A DNA stretch of 64,000 nucleotides from positions 434,001-498,000 of the forward strand of contig NZ_JACVPN010000001.1 in assembly GCF_018881855.1 (NCBI RefSeq), given 5' to 3'. Shown here piece after piece: positions 33,783 through 42,955 of the stretch. The stretch is from Polynucleobacter sp. MWH-Berg-3C6. Its GTDB lineage: Bacteria; Pseudomonadota; Gammaproteobacteria; Burkholderiales; Burkholderiaceae. The position numbers were made by a program, and so were the translations under genes. The number at the start of each line of letters is the position of its first letter. Position 1 is the first letter of the stretch. Under the pieces are notes generated by a model. That model searched no databases. It saw nothing but the letters and a program-made list of their open reading frames with translations, and was not told the DNA's origin.

Positions 33783-36761
33783 ATGAGTCTGACTCGTAAA
33801 TCAAACACCCCACAAAGCAGTCGCTCCACATCACATTTGATTGGTAGCTTGTCGCGCGGTCTAAAAGCCGCAGTACCTACCATGGATCGCCGAACATTCT
33901 TGAAGCGTTCAGGTGTTGGCGTTGGTGCTGGTATCGCTGCAAGCCAGTTGACGATGGTGCAAAAGGTTTCTGCTGAGCAAAGCAAGGCGATGCTCGACGG
34001 CAAAGGCAAGATCGAAGTTAAAAGAACGATTTGCACCCACTGCTCAGTAGGCTGCGCTACCGATGCGACTGTTGAGAATGGTGTTTGGGTTCGTCAAGAC
34101 TCTGTATTCGACTCACCAATTAACATGGGCGCCTACTGTGCTAAGGGAGCCTCATTGCGTGAGCACGGCCATGGTGACTATCGCCTGCGCTACCCAATGA
34201 AGTTGGTGGATGGAAAGTATCAGCGTATTTCTTGGGATCAGGCCCTTACTGAAATTACTGCCCAAATGAAGAGCATTCGTGAGAAATATTCTCCAGATGC
34301 AATGTTCTTTATCGGTTCATCAAAACATAACAACGAACAGGCCTACTTACTCCGTAAGTGGGTCTCTTTCTTTGGTACAAACAATACAGACCATCAAGCT
34401 CGTATTTGTCACTCTACAACAGTTGCCGGTGTTGCAAACACCTGGGGCTATGGTGCGATGACCAATAGCTACAACGACATGATGAACTCTAAAGCTGCTA
34501 TGTACATTGGTTCAAATGCTGCTGAAGCTCACCCAGTTTCGATGTTGAGCTTGTTGCATGCGAAAGAAAATGGTTGCAAGGTGATTGTGGTTGATCCACG
34601 TTACACACGTACTGCGGCTAAGTCTGATCAGTACGTACGTATTCGTTCTGGTTCTGATATTCCATTCTTATTCGGCGTGCTGTATCACATCTTTAAAAAC
34701 GGTTGGGAAGATAAGAAGTACATCAATGACCGTGTTTACGGAATGGATGAGATCCGCAAAGAAGTGATGGAGAAGTGGACTCCTGCAAACGTTGAAGAGG
34801 CTTGCGGTGTTCCAGAGGCGCAGGTTTATCAAGTTGCTAAAACTATGGCAACGAATCGTCCTAGCACCGTGGTTTGGTGTATGGGCCAAACTCAGCACAC
34901 TATTGGTAATGCCATGGTTCGTGCCTCCTGTATTTTGCAGTTAGCCCTTGGTAACGTTGGTAAATCTGGCGGCGGCACAAATATTTTCCGTGGTCACGAT
35001 AACGTTCAGGGTGCAACTGACGTAGGTCCTAATCCAGATTCATTGCCTGGTTACTATGGCTTGGCTGCTGGTTCATGGAAACACTTCGCAACAGTGTGGG
35101 GTGTTGACTATGAGTGGATTAAGGGTCGCTATGCACCTGACATGATGGAGAAGTCAGGAACTACTGTTTCTCGTTGGGTTGATGCCGTTCTTGAGAAGAA
35201 CGACTTGATTGATCAACAAACTAACGTTAAAGGTTTGTTCTTCTGGGGTCATGCGCCTAACTCACAAACTCGTGGCTTAGATATGAAGCGCGCGATGGAT
35301 AAGTTAGACCTCTTGGTTGTGGTTGATCCGTATCCAAGCGCTACTGCAGCAATGGCAGCAATGCCACCTGCTGAGGGCGATACGATTAATAAGAATCGCA
35401 GTGTGTACTTGTTGCCAGCCGCAACTCAATTTGAGACTTGTGGAACTGCTACTGCATCGAATCGTTCATTACAGTGGCGTGAGAAAGTAATTGATCCGCT
35501 CTTTGAATCTATGCCTGACCATGTGATCATGCAGGCCTTTGCTGATCGCCTAGGTTTCGGTGAGGAGTTGTCAAAGAATTTCAAGATGCTCAACTCTAAA
35601 TTTGCTGGTAAGCAATGGAAAGAGCCGGAGATTGAATCCATCTTGCGCGAGATTAATCGTTCCGTATGGACCATTGGTTACACCGGACAAACTCCAGAGC
35701 GCCTCAAAGCGCACATGAGAATGGTGGCAACTTTTGATCCGAAGACTTTGAAATCACGCGGTGGCGTTGATCCAGTAACTGGCTATGACACAACTGGTGA
35801 TTACTATGGTCTGCCTTGGCCATGCTACGGTACAGCCGCAATTAAGCACCCAGGCTCACCAAATCTCTATGACACCAGTAAGAGTGTGATGGAGGGTGGT
35901 GGTAACTTCCGCGCAAACTTTGGTGTTGAGCGCGAAGGTAAGACCTTATTGGCAGAGGATGGTTCCTGCTCTAAAGGTTCTGCAATTACAACCGGTTACC
36001 CAGAGTTTGATCACGTGTTTGTGAAGAAGCTGGGTTGGTGGGATCAGTTAACTGAAGATGAGAAGAAGCTCGCTGAAGGCAAGAACTGGAAGACTGACTT
36101 GTCTGGCGGTATTCAGCGCGTTGTAATGAAGAATGGCTGCCATCCGTTTGGTAATGCGAAAGCGCGTGCGGTGGTCTGGAACTTCCCTGATCCAGTACCT
36201 ATTCACCGTGAGGCGCTTTACAGTACTAATGCTCCAATGATGCGTAAGTACCCAACCTCTGCGGATAAGAAGAATTTCTGGCGCTTGCCAACTCTCTACA
36301 AGACAGTTCAAGACCAAAACTTGAATCAGAAGTTGTATGAGAAGTTCCCAATTATTCTGACTTCAGGTCGTTTGGTCGAATATGAGGGTGGAGGAGACGA
36401 GACTCGTTCTAACCCATGGTTGGCTGAGTTGCAACAAGAAAACTTCGTAGAGATTAATCCTAAGGCAGCAGCTGATCGCGGCATTAAGAACTGGGATTAT
36501 GTTTGGGTTAAATCTCCTACGGGCGCCAAAATTAAGGTGCGTGCATTAGTTACTGAGCGTGTTGACCAGGGTACTGCGTTTATTCCGTTCCACTTTGCAG
36601 GATGGTGGCAAGGTAATGACTTGCGTAAGTACTATCCAGAAGGTGCGGCCCCAGTTGTTCTGGGTGAGGCGGTTAATACTGCAACGACTTATGGTTATGA
36701 CCAGGTGACGATGATGCAAGAGACTAAAACCACTATGTGTCAAATCGAGAAATTTGCCTAA
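33783..36761 (+). CDS. fdhA: Formate dehydrogenase alpha subunit (Mo/W-bisMGD)
   Basis: A 992-residue catalytic subunit that oxidises formate to CO2. A Tat motif MDRRTFLKRS is set back behind ~33 residues, so the enzyme is exported folded to the periplasm. Then come the [4Fe-4S] site CTHCSVGC, ...GAYCAKGASL, and the bis-MGD domains of the DMSO reductase family. The metal ligand is cysteine C209 (TGT at 34407) in ARICHSTTV, where E. coli FdnG has selenocysteine; no TGA is involved. The C-terminal molybdopterin-binding domain ends with HFAGWWQGNDLRKYYPEG. AGGGA lies before the ATG. Electrons pass to the beta and gamma subunits encoded downstream. Confidence 0.95.
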   Translation: MSLTRKSNTPQSSRSTSHLIGSLSRGLKAAVPTMDRRTFLKRSGVGVGAGIAASQLTMVQKVSAEQSKAMLDGKGKIEVKRTICTHCSVGCATDATVENGVWVRQDSVFDSPINMGAYCAKGASLREHGHGDYRLRYPMKLVDGKYQRISWDQALTEITAQMKSIREKYSPDAMFFIGSSKHNNEQAYLLRKWVSFFGTNNTDHQARICHSTTVAGVANTWGYGAMTNSYNDMMNSKAAMYIGSNAAEAHPVSMLSLLHAKENGCKVIVVDPRYTRTAAKSDQYVRIRSGSDIPFLFGVLYHIFKNGWEDKKYINDRVYGMDEIRKEVMEKWTPANVEEACGVPEAQVYQVAKTMATNRPSTVVWCMGQTQHTIGNAMVRASCILQLALGNVGKSGGGTNIFRGHDNVQGATDVGPNPDSLPGYYGLAAGSWKHFATVWGVDYEWIKGRYAPDMMEKSGTTVSRWVDAVLEKNDLIDQQTNVKGLFFWGHAPNSQTRGLDMKRAMDKLDLLVVVDPYPSATAAMAAMPPAEGDTINKNRSVYLLPAATQFETCGTATASNRSLQWREKVIDPLFESMPDHVIMQAFADRLGFGEELSKNFKMLNSKFAGKQWKEPEIESILREINRSVWTIGYTGQTPERLKAHMRMVATFDPKTLKSRGGVDPVTGYDTTGDYYGLPWPCYGTAAIKHPGSPNLYDTSKSVMEGGGNFRANFGVEREGKTLLAEDGSCSKGSAITTGYPEFDHVFVKKLGWWDQLTEDEKKLAEGKNWKTDLSGGIQRVVMKNGCHPFGNAKARAVVWNFPDPVPIHREALYSTNAPMMRKYPTSADKKNFWRLPTLYKTVQDQNLNQKLYEKFPIILTSGRLVEYEGGGDETRSNPWLAELQQENFVEINPKAAADRGIKNWDYVWVKSPTGAKIKVRALVTERVDQGTAFIPFHFAGWWQGNDLRKYYPEGAAPVVLGEAVNTATTYGYDQVTMMQETKTTMCQIEKFA

Positions 36762-36788
36762 GTTAAAAAATAAAGTCAGGAGAACACA

Positions 36789-37445
36789 ATGGCAAGAATG
36801 AAATTTATCTGCGACACAGAGCGATGCATCGAATGCAACGGCTGTGTGACTGCTTGTAAAAATGATAACGAAGTACCTTGGGGCGTGAATCGCCGCCGTG
36901 TTGTTACGGTTAACGACGGCATCATCGGTCAAGAAAAATCGATCTCAGTAGCTTGTATGCACTGTACAGATGCTCCTTGTATGGCTGTCTGCCCAGTAGA
37001 TTGCTTCTACCGCACTGATGAAGGCGTTGTCCTTCATGACAAGGATATTTGTATTGGTTGCGGCTACTGCTCGTTTGCCTGCCCATTTGGTGCGCCACAG
37101 TTCCTGAGTAAGGGTGCCTTTGGTTCACGCAGCAAGATGGATAAGTGCACATTCTGTAGTGGTGGTCCAGAAGAGAATGGCAGTGTTGCTGAGTTTGAGA
37201 AATATGGCCGTAATCGCCTTGCTGAAGGTAAATTGCCTCTCTGTGCTGAGATGTGCTCTACCAAGGCTTTGATTGGTGGTGACAGCGACATTATTTCCGG
37301 TATTTTCAATAACCGGGTTGCAACACGCGAGAAGAATGGCAAGTATGCAGGCTCTAAAGCGTTTGGTTGGACTACTGCGTATGGCGGACCAGATACTCCG
37401 GCGCCAACACCAACACCTGCTGCAAAAATTCCAGGAGCTAAATAA
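36789..37445 (+). CDS. fdhB: Formate dehydrogenase beta (iron-sulfur) subunit
   Basis: A 218-residue ferredoxin-like subunit that transfers electrons from the alpha subunit to the membrane cytochrome. The four [4Fe-4S] cysteine groups are visible: CIECNGCVTACK, CMHCTDAPCMAVCP, CIGCGYCSFACPFG, and CTFC with a later CAEMC. The C-terminal helix that anchors FdnH in E. coli is absent; instead the tail is Pro/Ala/Thr-rich. The stop overlaps the next start (TAATG). Confidence 0.95.
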   Translation: MARMKFICDTERCIECNGCVTACKNDNEVPWGVNRRRVVTVNDGIIGQEKSISVACMHCTDAPCMAVCPVDCFYRTDEGVVLHDKDICIGCGYCSFACPFGAPQFLSKGAFGSRSKMDKCTFCSGGPEENGSVAEFEKYGRNRLAEGKLPLCAEMCSTKALIGGDSDIISGIFNNRVATREKNGKYAGSKAFGWTTAYGGPDTPAPTPTPAAKIPGAK

Positions 37446-37681
37446 TGAAATTCAATTTCAAAACTCTCGGCTTATGTTTTGCAGCAGCAACTCTGTTGGC
37501 GGCTTGTTCTGAGCCACCAGAGATTGCAGCCAAAGCGGCAAAGCGTCCTGATGTAGCGCCTTACATGGGTGCTGATAATGGCTTCATGACTAAAAACTGG
37601 ACACCAAAGAATCAAGCCAGTTGGACTGAATCTGTTGATAAGCGCACTCAGGGTCAAAACGAATACAGTCGCGTTAAGTGA
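37445..37681 (+). CDS. Small lipoprotein of the formate dehydrogenase operon
   Basis: A 78-residue protein with a lipoprotein signal (AAATLLAAC, cysteine near residue 21). The polar mature part ends WTPKNQASWTESVDKRTQGQNEYSRVK. I do not recognise a named family. It sits between the beta and gamma subunit genes and starts within the beta stop codon, so it is almost certainly co-translated with the complex and may be an extra structural or assembly component of the periplasmic enzyme. Function unknown. Confidence 0.78.
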   Translation: MKFNFKTLGLCFAAATLLAACSEPPEIAAKAAKRPDVAPYMGADNGFMTKNWTPKNQASWTESVDKRTQGQNEYSRVK

Positions 37682-37728
37682 TCAACTAAACAACAATAAA
37701 TAAAACGAAAACGTTTAAGGACATGTGT

Positions 37729-38784
37729 ATGAAACGATCATTTTCTAAAGTTCTACGCACTTTGATAGTGACGGCTGGCTTGTCGCTGACTCTGGCTAGT
37801 GGAATTAGTTATGCAGAGCGCGCAGCAATGGCGCCTTTGCCTTCTCCTAGTGGAGTTGATATTCCTCCTAAATCAGTACCAGCCAATCCCAATAGCCTAG
37901 CAAATGGGACTCAAGCTCAGGCGCAGCCAGCTAATCCGTCTATCTTTACTACTGCTAATAGCGATCCATACAACTATGTCAGCATTCCTGACAAAGAGGC
38001 TAGCGTTCTGATTCAGCGTTCTGGTGAACAGTGGCGCGTGATTCGTAATGGCGTAATTACTGTTTACGGTGGTTGGTTGTTAGCAATTGCATTCTTTGGT
38101 ATCGCTGCGATGTACATGGTTAAAGGTTCAATCAAGTTGCATGAACCGATGTCGGGCGTAAAAATTAAGCGCTTCAGCGCCTTTGATCGCTTTGTTCACT
38201 GGACTATGGCAGCAAGTTTCTTAGGTTTGGCATTTACTGGCCTCATGATTCTGTATGGTAAATATTTTGCAATGCCGATTATGGGTGGAATGGCGTATGG
38301 CTCGTTCTTAGATGTTTGTAAAAATATCCATAACTTCACAGGCCCGCTATTTACGATCTGTATCGTCGTTTTCTTCTTGCTATTTGCGCACAAGAATTTG
38401 CCTGGCAAGGGCGACCTGGATTGGTTTTTATCCTTCGGTGGAATTTTCAGTGGTAAGCATGTGCCAGCCGGCTTCTTTAATGGCGGCGAAAAAGTTTGGT
38501 TCTGGTTTGGTATGACTTTCTTAGGGCTGGTAGTTTCTGCATCAGGTTTTGTGCTCGATATGATCGTGCCATTCATGACGATTGAATACACACGCGGGAC
38601 TATGCAGATTGCTAACATCATTCATAGCAGTGCTGCAATCTTGATGTCAGCTATGGCTATGGGACACATCTACATCGGTACTATTGGTATGCAAGGATCC
38701 ATTGATGGTATGAAGACTGGTTATGTTGATGCTACTTGGGCTAAAGAGCACCATGAGCTCTGGTATGACAAATTGAATAAATAA
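37729..38784 (+). CDS. fdhC: Formate dehydrogenase gamma subunit (cytochrome b556)
   Basis: A 351-residue integral membrane dihaem cytochrome that takes electrons from the beta subunit to quinone. An N-terminal signal (~28 residues) and a Pro/Ala-rich periplasmic stretch precede four or five helices. Candidate haem histidines are in RFVHWTMAAS, NIHNFTGP, NIIHSSAAI and MGHIYIG. The ATG at 37729 is chosen over 37723 because AAGG lies eight bases upstream of it. The fused N-terminal domain resembles the FdoI/FdhC forms of Burkholderiales. Confidence 0.92.
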   Translation: MKRSFSKVLRTLIVTAGLSLTLASGISYAERAAMAPLPSPSGVDIPPKSVPANPNSLANGTQAQAQPANPSIFTTANSDPYNYVSIPDKEASVLIQRSGEQWRVIRNGVITVYGGWLLAIAFFGIAAMYMVKGSIKLHEPMSGVKIKRFSAFDRFVHWTMAASFLGLAFTGLMILYGKYFAMPIMGGMAYGSFLDVCKNIHNFTGPLFTICIVVFFLLFAHKNLPGKGDLDWFLSFGGIFSGKHVPAGFFNGGEKVWFWFGMTFLGLVVSASGFVLDMIVPFMTIEYTRGTMQIANIIHSSAAILMSAMAMGHIYIGTIGMQGSIDGMKTGYVDATWAKEHHELWYDKLNK

Positions 38785-38794
38785 GGACAAGGCC

Positions 38795-39064
38795 ATGAAA
38801 AAAATCATCGCTTTTACATTCTGTGCATTTACTGCGGCATCAGTTATGGCTGCATTGCCTCCTTTAACTCCAGAAGCGCAAGAGGCTGCAACATTAGCTA
38901 AAGCAAAAGCCGCTTACGGCGATAGGATGGGAGCATTTCAGCTCTGCCAAGCGCAAAATCGAGTGGCTGATCGCTTTAGAGTGTCTGGTACAGCAGCGCC
39001 TGCCGCTTGTACAGCGCCGCCACCATTTGTTGCTCCTGTAGCGGCAGCACCAGCGGCAAAGTAA
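38795..39064 (+). CDS. Small exported protein at the end of the fdh operon
   Basis: An 89-residue protein with a Sec signal (IIAFTFCAFTAASVMA). It has a short Ala-rich helix (EAQEAATLAKAKAAYGDRMGAFQLCQAQNRVAD) with a cysteine, a second cysteine later, and a Pro/Ala-rich tail. The two cysteines could form a disulfide. I do not recognise a family. Ten bases separate it from fdhC, so it belongs to the same transcript. Function unknown; an accessory role in the periplasmic complex is inferred only from position. Confidence 0.75.
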   Translation: MKKIIAFTFCAFTAASVMAALPPLTPEAQEAATLAKAKAAYGDRMGAFQLCQAQNRVADRFRVSGTAAPAACTAPPPFVAPVAAAPAAK

Positions 39065-39772
39065 TTAGTCCGCTAGGAGCTCTTGATGTAGGTAGCGTTT
39101 AGCTGCCTGTGTTTGGGGATTTAAAAAGAAGGGGCCTACAGGTCCCTTTTCTTTTATCTCGCCATGATCAATAAAGATGATGTATTGAGCAAGTCTTTGC
39201 ACTTGAGCGAGTTGATGTGAAGAAAAAATCACGTCGCTATCTTGCGCATCAAACCCACGAATCATTTCTTCAACCTGCTCGGTTGTGTTGGGATCTAAAT
39301 TAGCAGTGGGTTCATCTAGCAACACTAAGTTGGGCTTTTGTAAAATTGCTCGACCTAGACATAGCTTCTGCCTCTCGCCAGCAGAGAGTTTGTGGGCAGG
39401 TGTAGAGGCTAGACCTTTCAGTCCGACTCGCTCCAGCACTTGTTCAATTTCTACAGCGCTAATAGCAGAGTCTGTATCCATGACCATGCTCAAATTGGCT
39501 CTCGTAGAGGCCTTAATCATCGGAGTGTGATGGAGGACTAATGCAGTCTTATTGGAAAAGGAGTAGCTCACTGTTCCGGTATCCGGCTTGATCAATCCAT
39601 CTAAGAGCTTTAATAAAGTAGTCTTGCCTGCACCATTCGGGCCAATGCACGCAGTGATGCGGTCAGCTGGAATGATGGTATGAGGAATATTCAGAATAGT
39701 TCTGCCATTACTCACGACCGTAATACCTTTGAGTTCAATGTACCTCTCAAATTGCTCAGTCATATTATCCAT
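39065..39772 (-). CDS. tupC: Tungstate-type ABC transporter ATP-binding protein
   Basis: A 235-residue ABC ATPase with Walker A GPNGAGKTTLLKLL, a Q-loop HHTPMIKAST, the signature KLSAGERQKLCLGRAI, Walker B LVLLDEPTANLDP and the switch histidine in SSHQLAQVQRLA. GGAG lies seven bases before ATG 39772, which overlaps the tupB stop region; the frame extends further but into tupB. Pairing with a TupB-like permease and the nearby molybdo/tungsto-enzyme supports tungstate or molybdate as substrate. The gene converges with the fdh operon with no gap. Confidence 0.83.
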   Translation of the reverse strand: MDNMTEQFERYIELKGITVVSNGRTILNIPHTIIPADRITACIGPNGAGKTTLLKLLDGLIKPDTGTVSYSFSNKTALVLHHTPMIKASTRANLSMVMDTDSAISAVEIEQVLERVGLKGLASTPAHKLSAGERQKLCLGRAILQKPNLVLLDEPTANLDPNTTEQVEEMIRGFDAQDSDVIFSSHQLAQVQRLAQYIIFIDHGEIKEKGPVGPFFLNPQTQAAKRYLHQELLAD

Positions 39773-40460
39773 AGCGACGCTCCGCAATTTGACGCACTGC
39801 AAACGTAAACAGATTTGCCAATAGAACAATTCCCAATAAAACAATGCCCAGTGCTAGCGCTAGAGGGAGGTCGCCTTTGCTGGTCTCTAGGGCGATCGCA
39901 GTAGTCATCGTTCTGGTCGAATGATCAATATTGCCGCCGACAATCATGACGGCACCGACCTCAGAAATTGCTCTGGCAAGACCGGCTAGGATGGCAATCG
40001 TGAGAGAGAAGCGGCAGTCCCAAATGAGCCATTTGAATCGTGAAAGTGATGGCAATCTGAGGCTTAAGAAGGAGTCACGATGAATTCTCCAGGAGTCCTC
40101 CAGAATTTGACGGCTTAGGGCTGCAATTAAAGGGGTTGTCAGCAGAATTTGGGCAAGGATCATCCCCTTAGTAGTAAATAGCCAGCCCCAGCCTCCTAGG
40201 GGCCCTGAGCGAGATAGCATGAGATATACAAGCACCCCAACAATGACTGTAGGGACCCCCATCAGGGTATTTAAGACAACAATGATCCACTTCTTGCCCT
40301 TAAATTCTTCTGTAGCGAGAAGCGCTCCAATAGGCAGGCCTATGAGCGTCCCAAAGAATAGGGCGGTTAAGCTTACCTGTAGGGAAACCAGGACGATTCC
40401 TAAAACCCCCCGATCCAGGTGGGCAAGCAGGGTAATCGCATCTTGAAAAGAGGTCAACAT
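39765..40460 (-). CDS. tupB: Tungstate-type ABC transporter permease
   Basis: A 231-residue permease with five to six hydrophobic helices. It has the TupB/ModB-type cytoplasmic loop GLARAISEVGAVMIVGGNIDHSTRTMTTAIALETSKGD. The ATG at 40460 gives the family start; the open frame continues ~90 bases upstream without support. It overlaps tupC by 8 bases. No TupA-like binding-protein gene is present on either side, so the periplasmic component must be elsewhere. Zn-type (ZnuB) or ModB assignments are possible but fit less well. Confidence 0.83.
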   Translation of the reverse strand: MLTSFQDAITLLAHLDRGVLGIVLVSLQVSLTALFFGTLIGLPIGALLATEEFKGKKWIIVVLNTLMGVPTVIVGVLVYLMLSRSGPLGGWGWLFTTKGMILAQILLTTPLIAALSRQILEDSWRIHRDSFLSLRLPSLSRFKWLIWDCRFSLTIAILAGLARAISEVGAVMIVGGNIDHSTRTMTTAIALETSKGDLPLALALGIVLLGIVLLANLFTFAVRQIAERRYG

Positions 40461-40527
40461 GGGCTTGATTCTATCAAGGCAATGGCAAAATGAGCTTAAT
40501 GAAATCCATACCCCTATTTTCCGACTG

Positions 40528-40728
40528 ATGGCCGAAGTAGTTTGCCTCTGCAACGAGATCCTTGACGAGGATCTACGCGAGTACTTAGATACTCATCCAA
40601 TCGACTCAATAGAGGAGTTGCGGGAGCAGGCATCCATTTGTAACAAATGCATGCAATGCCAGGAATTGGTAGAGGGTGAGATCTATTTAGCCCGGGTAAG
40701 ACGTCAGCGTGCAGCAGGACAGTTTTAA
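40528..40728 (+). CDS. Bfd-like [2Fe-2S] protein
   Basis: A 66-residue protein resembling bacterioferritin-associated ferredoxin. Cysteines C6, C8, C38 and C41 have the CxC...CxxC spacing of the Fer2_BFD domain (VCLCNEILDEDL..., ICNKCMQC), with a fifth cysteine C44. The ATG at 40528 matches family length; the frame is open to 40459, which would overlap tupB. Bfd proteins reduce bacterioferritin or act as small redox modules in other complexes. Placement after tupB/fdh may be incidental. The stop overlaps the next start. Confidence 0.78.
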   Translation: MAEVVCLCNEILDEDLREYLDTHPIDSIEELREQASICNKCMQCQELVEGEIYLARVRRQRAAGQF

Positions 40729-41480
40729 TGACTCAAAATAGAGGTGCTCGTTTCACGGTCATCAGCATGAACATGCACAAAGGCGTTTCTCCTTTACATC
40801 GACATTCCACTATTCATCAGTTGCGCCAAAGGATGCGAAGCCATCATCCAGATTTATTGTTTCTTCAAGAGCTACAACAAGAGCATCGAGGCAGAGTTAG
40901 GCGGTTTGGGCAATGGCCACTAACGGAGTTAACCCACTTTCTGTCAGAAGATTTTTGGCATGATTGGCATTATGGAAAAAATATGGAATATCCAGATGGT
41001 CATCACGGTAATGCCATTCTGTCTAAGCATTCACTGCAGAAAGGTCTGAATTACGACATCTCCGCCTATCGTTTTGAAAGACGAGGCTTATTGCATAGCG
41101 TAACTCAATTAGAAGGAGTGAATCAGCCAATTCACTGCTTCTGTGTGCACTTAGCGCTCTTTGAGCGGGGTAGAGAGCGCCAGTTAGAACAAATTATGAG
41201 ATACATCGCTGAATTAGCGCAGAATGGTCCGACGATTGTGGCTGGTGACTTTAATGACTGGCGTAATCGAGTGGGCGCAACTATGAGAGAGGCTGGCTTT
41301 GAAGAGGTATTTGAGACCCTTACTGGCTCGCCCGCGAAAACCTTCCCGAGCATCAGACCTTTATTAGCCATGGATCGAATCTATGTACGCGGGATGAAGA
41401 TTCATTCTGCAGAAATTTTGCACGATTGGATGAAGCTATCTGATCATTTAGGTATAGCAGCAGAACTGGAAATCAGATGA
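40728..41480 (+). CDS. Endonuclease/exonuclease/phosphatase family protein
   Basis: A 250-residue EEP-fold metal-dependent hydrolase. Conserved parts are ISMNMHKGVSPLHRH, LLFLQELQQE, GHHGNAILSKH, CVHLALFERGRERQLEQI, IVAGDFNDWRN, and the terminal SDHLGIAAEL with the catalytic His-Asp pair. Members near cardiolipin synthase genes are often annotated as phospholipid or nucleic-acid hydrolases; the substrate is unknown. The gene overlaps cls by ATGA, suggesting a joint role in membrane lipid metabolism. Confidence 0.85.
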   Translation: MTQNRGARFTVISMNMHKGVSPLHRHSTIHQLRQRMRSHHPDLLFLQELQQEHRGRVRRFGQWPLTELTHFLSEDFWHDWHYGKNMEYPDGHHGNAILSKHSLQKGLNYDISAYRFERRGLLHSVTQLEGVNQPIHCFCVHLALFERGRERQLEQIMRYIAELAQNGPTIVAGDFNDWRNRVGATMREAGFEEVFETLTGSPAKTFPSIRPLLAMDRIYVRGMKIHSAEILHDWMKLSDHLGIAAELEIR

Positions 41481-42955
41481 ACGACCTACTCAGTATTTTC
41501 TTGAAGCATATTTTTGAACTCAATATCAATTGGCTCTTGTTTCTCCATTTCATATTAGTTACATACTTTATCGGTGTCATCATTTCCGTTAGAAGGCCGG
41601 TAGGAGTAGCGTTTGCCTGGATTTTTATTGTGATGACTTTCCCGGTTTTGGGAATTGGTTTGTACGTTCTCATTGGTGAACGCCCAGTTGGGCGTAAGTT
41701 GACGAGAAAAATTACCCGTATGAATCGCGAGTATGCACACATTACCGAGAAGGTATGCCAAGACTATGCGGAAGATAGAGAGCAGATACCTTTGGAGGGT
41801 AGGGCCTTAAGTCTTTTGGCAGAAGCCAAGAATGGATCGCCCGTGGTGGCCGGCAATAAGGTTGAGCTTCATACCGATTCCCTAGAGATTTTGCAGTGCT
41901 TTATTAATGAAATCAATCAGGCCAAGAAAAGCTTAAATCTGGAGTTTTATATTTGGGCTTTAGGTGGATCTGCGGACGCAGTGGGCGAGGCGATGATAGC
42001 GGCTGCCAAAAGAGGCGTAGCATGCCGCGTGCTTCTTGACTCATTGGGTAGTAAAGATTGGTTTAAATCCAAATGGCCGGGACGTTTTCGTAATGCTGGC
42101 ATTCAAGTGACAGAGGCTTTGCCAATTCAGATTGGAAGATTCCAGTTTCGCCGAGCCGATTTACGCTTGCATCGAAAAATATTTGTAGTTGATGGTTCCA
42201 TTGTCTGGACAGGCAGTATGAATCTGGTGGATCCACGTACTTTTAAGCAGGACTCAGGAGTAGGTGAGTGGGTTGATGCCATGGTACGTGTTGAGGGGCC
42301 GGTTGCTGCGCAGTTTGAGCTGACCTTTGCTTTTGATTGGAGTGTCGATAACCCTAGCATCACTCACTTTCATGAGTGTGTTCCGGCTAGCTCGCCCCAT
42401 GAGGGCAATGTTATTGCCCAGAAACTAGCGTCCGGACCTGTTTATCGAGATGACATTCTCTATCAAGTGCTGCTCTCCGCAATACTTGATGCTCGAGAAG
42501 AGCTCACTATTACGACCCCTTACTTTGGGCCGGATGATGGCTTGCTACAAGCGCTCATGGCAGCAGCTAGAAGAGGTGTGAATGTCACTTTAATTATTCC
42601 AAAGTTAAATGACTCAACATTGGTTGCCTGGAGTAGTAAAAGTTACTACGGAGATTTATTGCGATCAGGCGTGAAGATTGCCGAGTTTCATGGCGGATTA
42701 CTTCATACCAAGAGCCTCTTAATTGATAAAAGAACTGCCATCTTCGGATCAGTTAATTTTGATCAAAGAAGTTTGCGTTTGAACTTCGAGATTAGCCTCA
42801 TTGTGTATAACGAGGATTTCTGCGTCAAACTCCAAAAGCTGATTAACTCTTATTTAGAGAAATCAGATTACGTGGAGCTAGCTAAATGGTTAAAGAGGCC
42901 GCGTTGGCATCATTACCTTGAAAATGCTGCCCATCTCACATCGCCGTTACTTTAA
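41477..42955 (+). CDS. cls: Cardiolipin synthase
   Basis: A 492-residue phospholipase D superfamily enzyme that makes cardiolipin from phosphatidylglycerol. Two N-terminal hydrophobic helices (residues ~12-65) anchor it. The two HKD motifs are visible as HRKIFVVDGSIVWTGSMN and HTKSLLIDKRTAIFGSVNFDQRS. Length matches ClsA-type enzymes. The start codon overlaps the upstream stop (ATGA). The end overlaps that of the convergent CoA-transferase gene by a few bases. Confidence 0.94.
   Translation: MNDLLSIFLKHIFELNINWLLFLHFILVTYFIGVIISVRRPVGVAFAWIFIVMTFPVLGIGLYVLIGERPVGRKLTRKITRMNREYAHITEKVCQDYAEDREQIPLEGRALSLLAEAKNGSPVVAGNKVELHTDSLEILQCFINEINQAKKSLNLEFYIWALGGSADAVGEAMIAAAKRGVACRVLLDSLGSKDWFKSKWPGRFRNAGIQVTEALPIQIGRFQFRRADLRLHRKIFVVDGSIVWTGSMNLVDPRTFKQDSGVGEWVDAMVRVEGPVAAQFELTFAFDWSVDNPSITHFHECVPASSPHEGNVIAQKLASGPVYRDDILYQVLLSAILDAREELTITTPYFGPDDGLLQALMAAARRGVNVTLIIPKLNDSTLVAWSSKSYYGDLLRSGVKIAEFHGGLLHTKSLLIDKRTAIFGSVNFDQRSLRLNFEISLIVYNEDFCVKLQKLINSYLEKSDYVELAKWLKRPRWHHYLENAAHLTSPLL

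Noticed and set aside
33783-36761. Possible selenocysteine formate dehydrogenase
   Set aside because: The metal-ligand codon at 34407 is TGT (cysteine) in ARICHSTTV; no in-frame TGA occurs.
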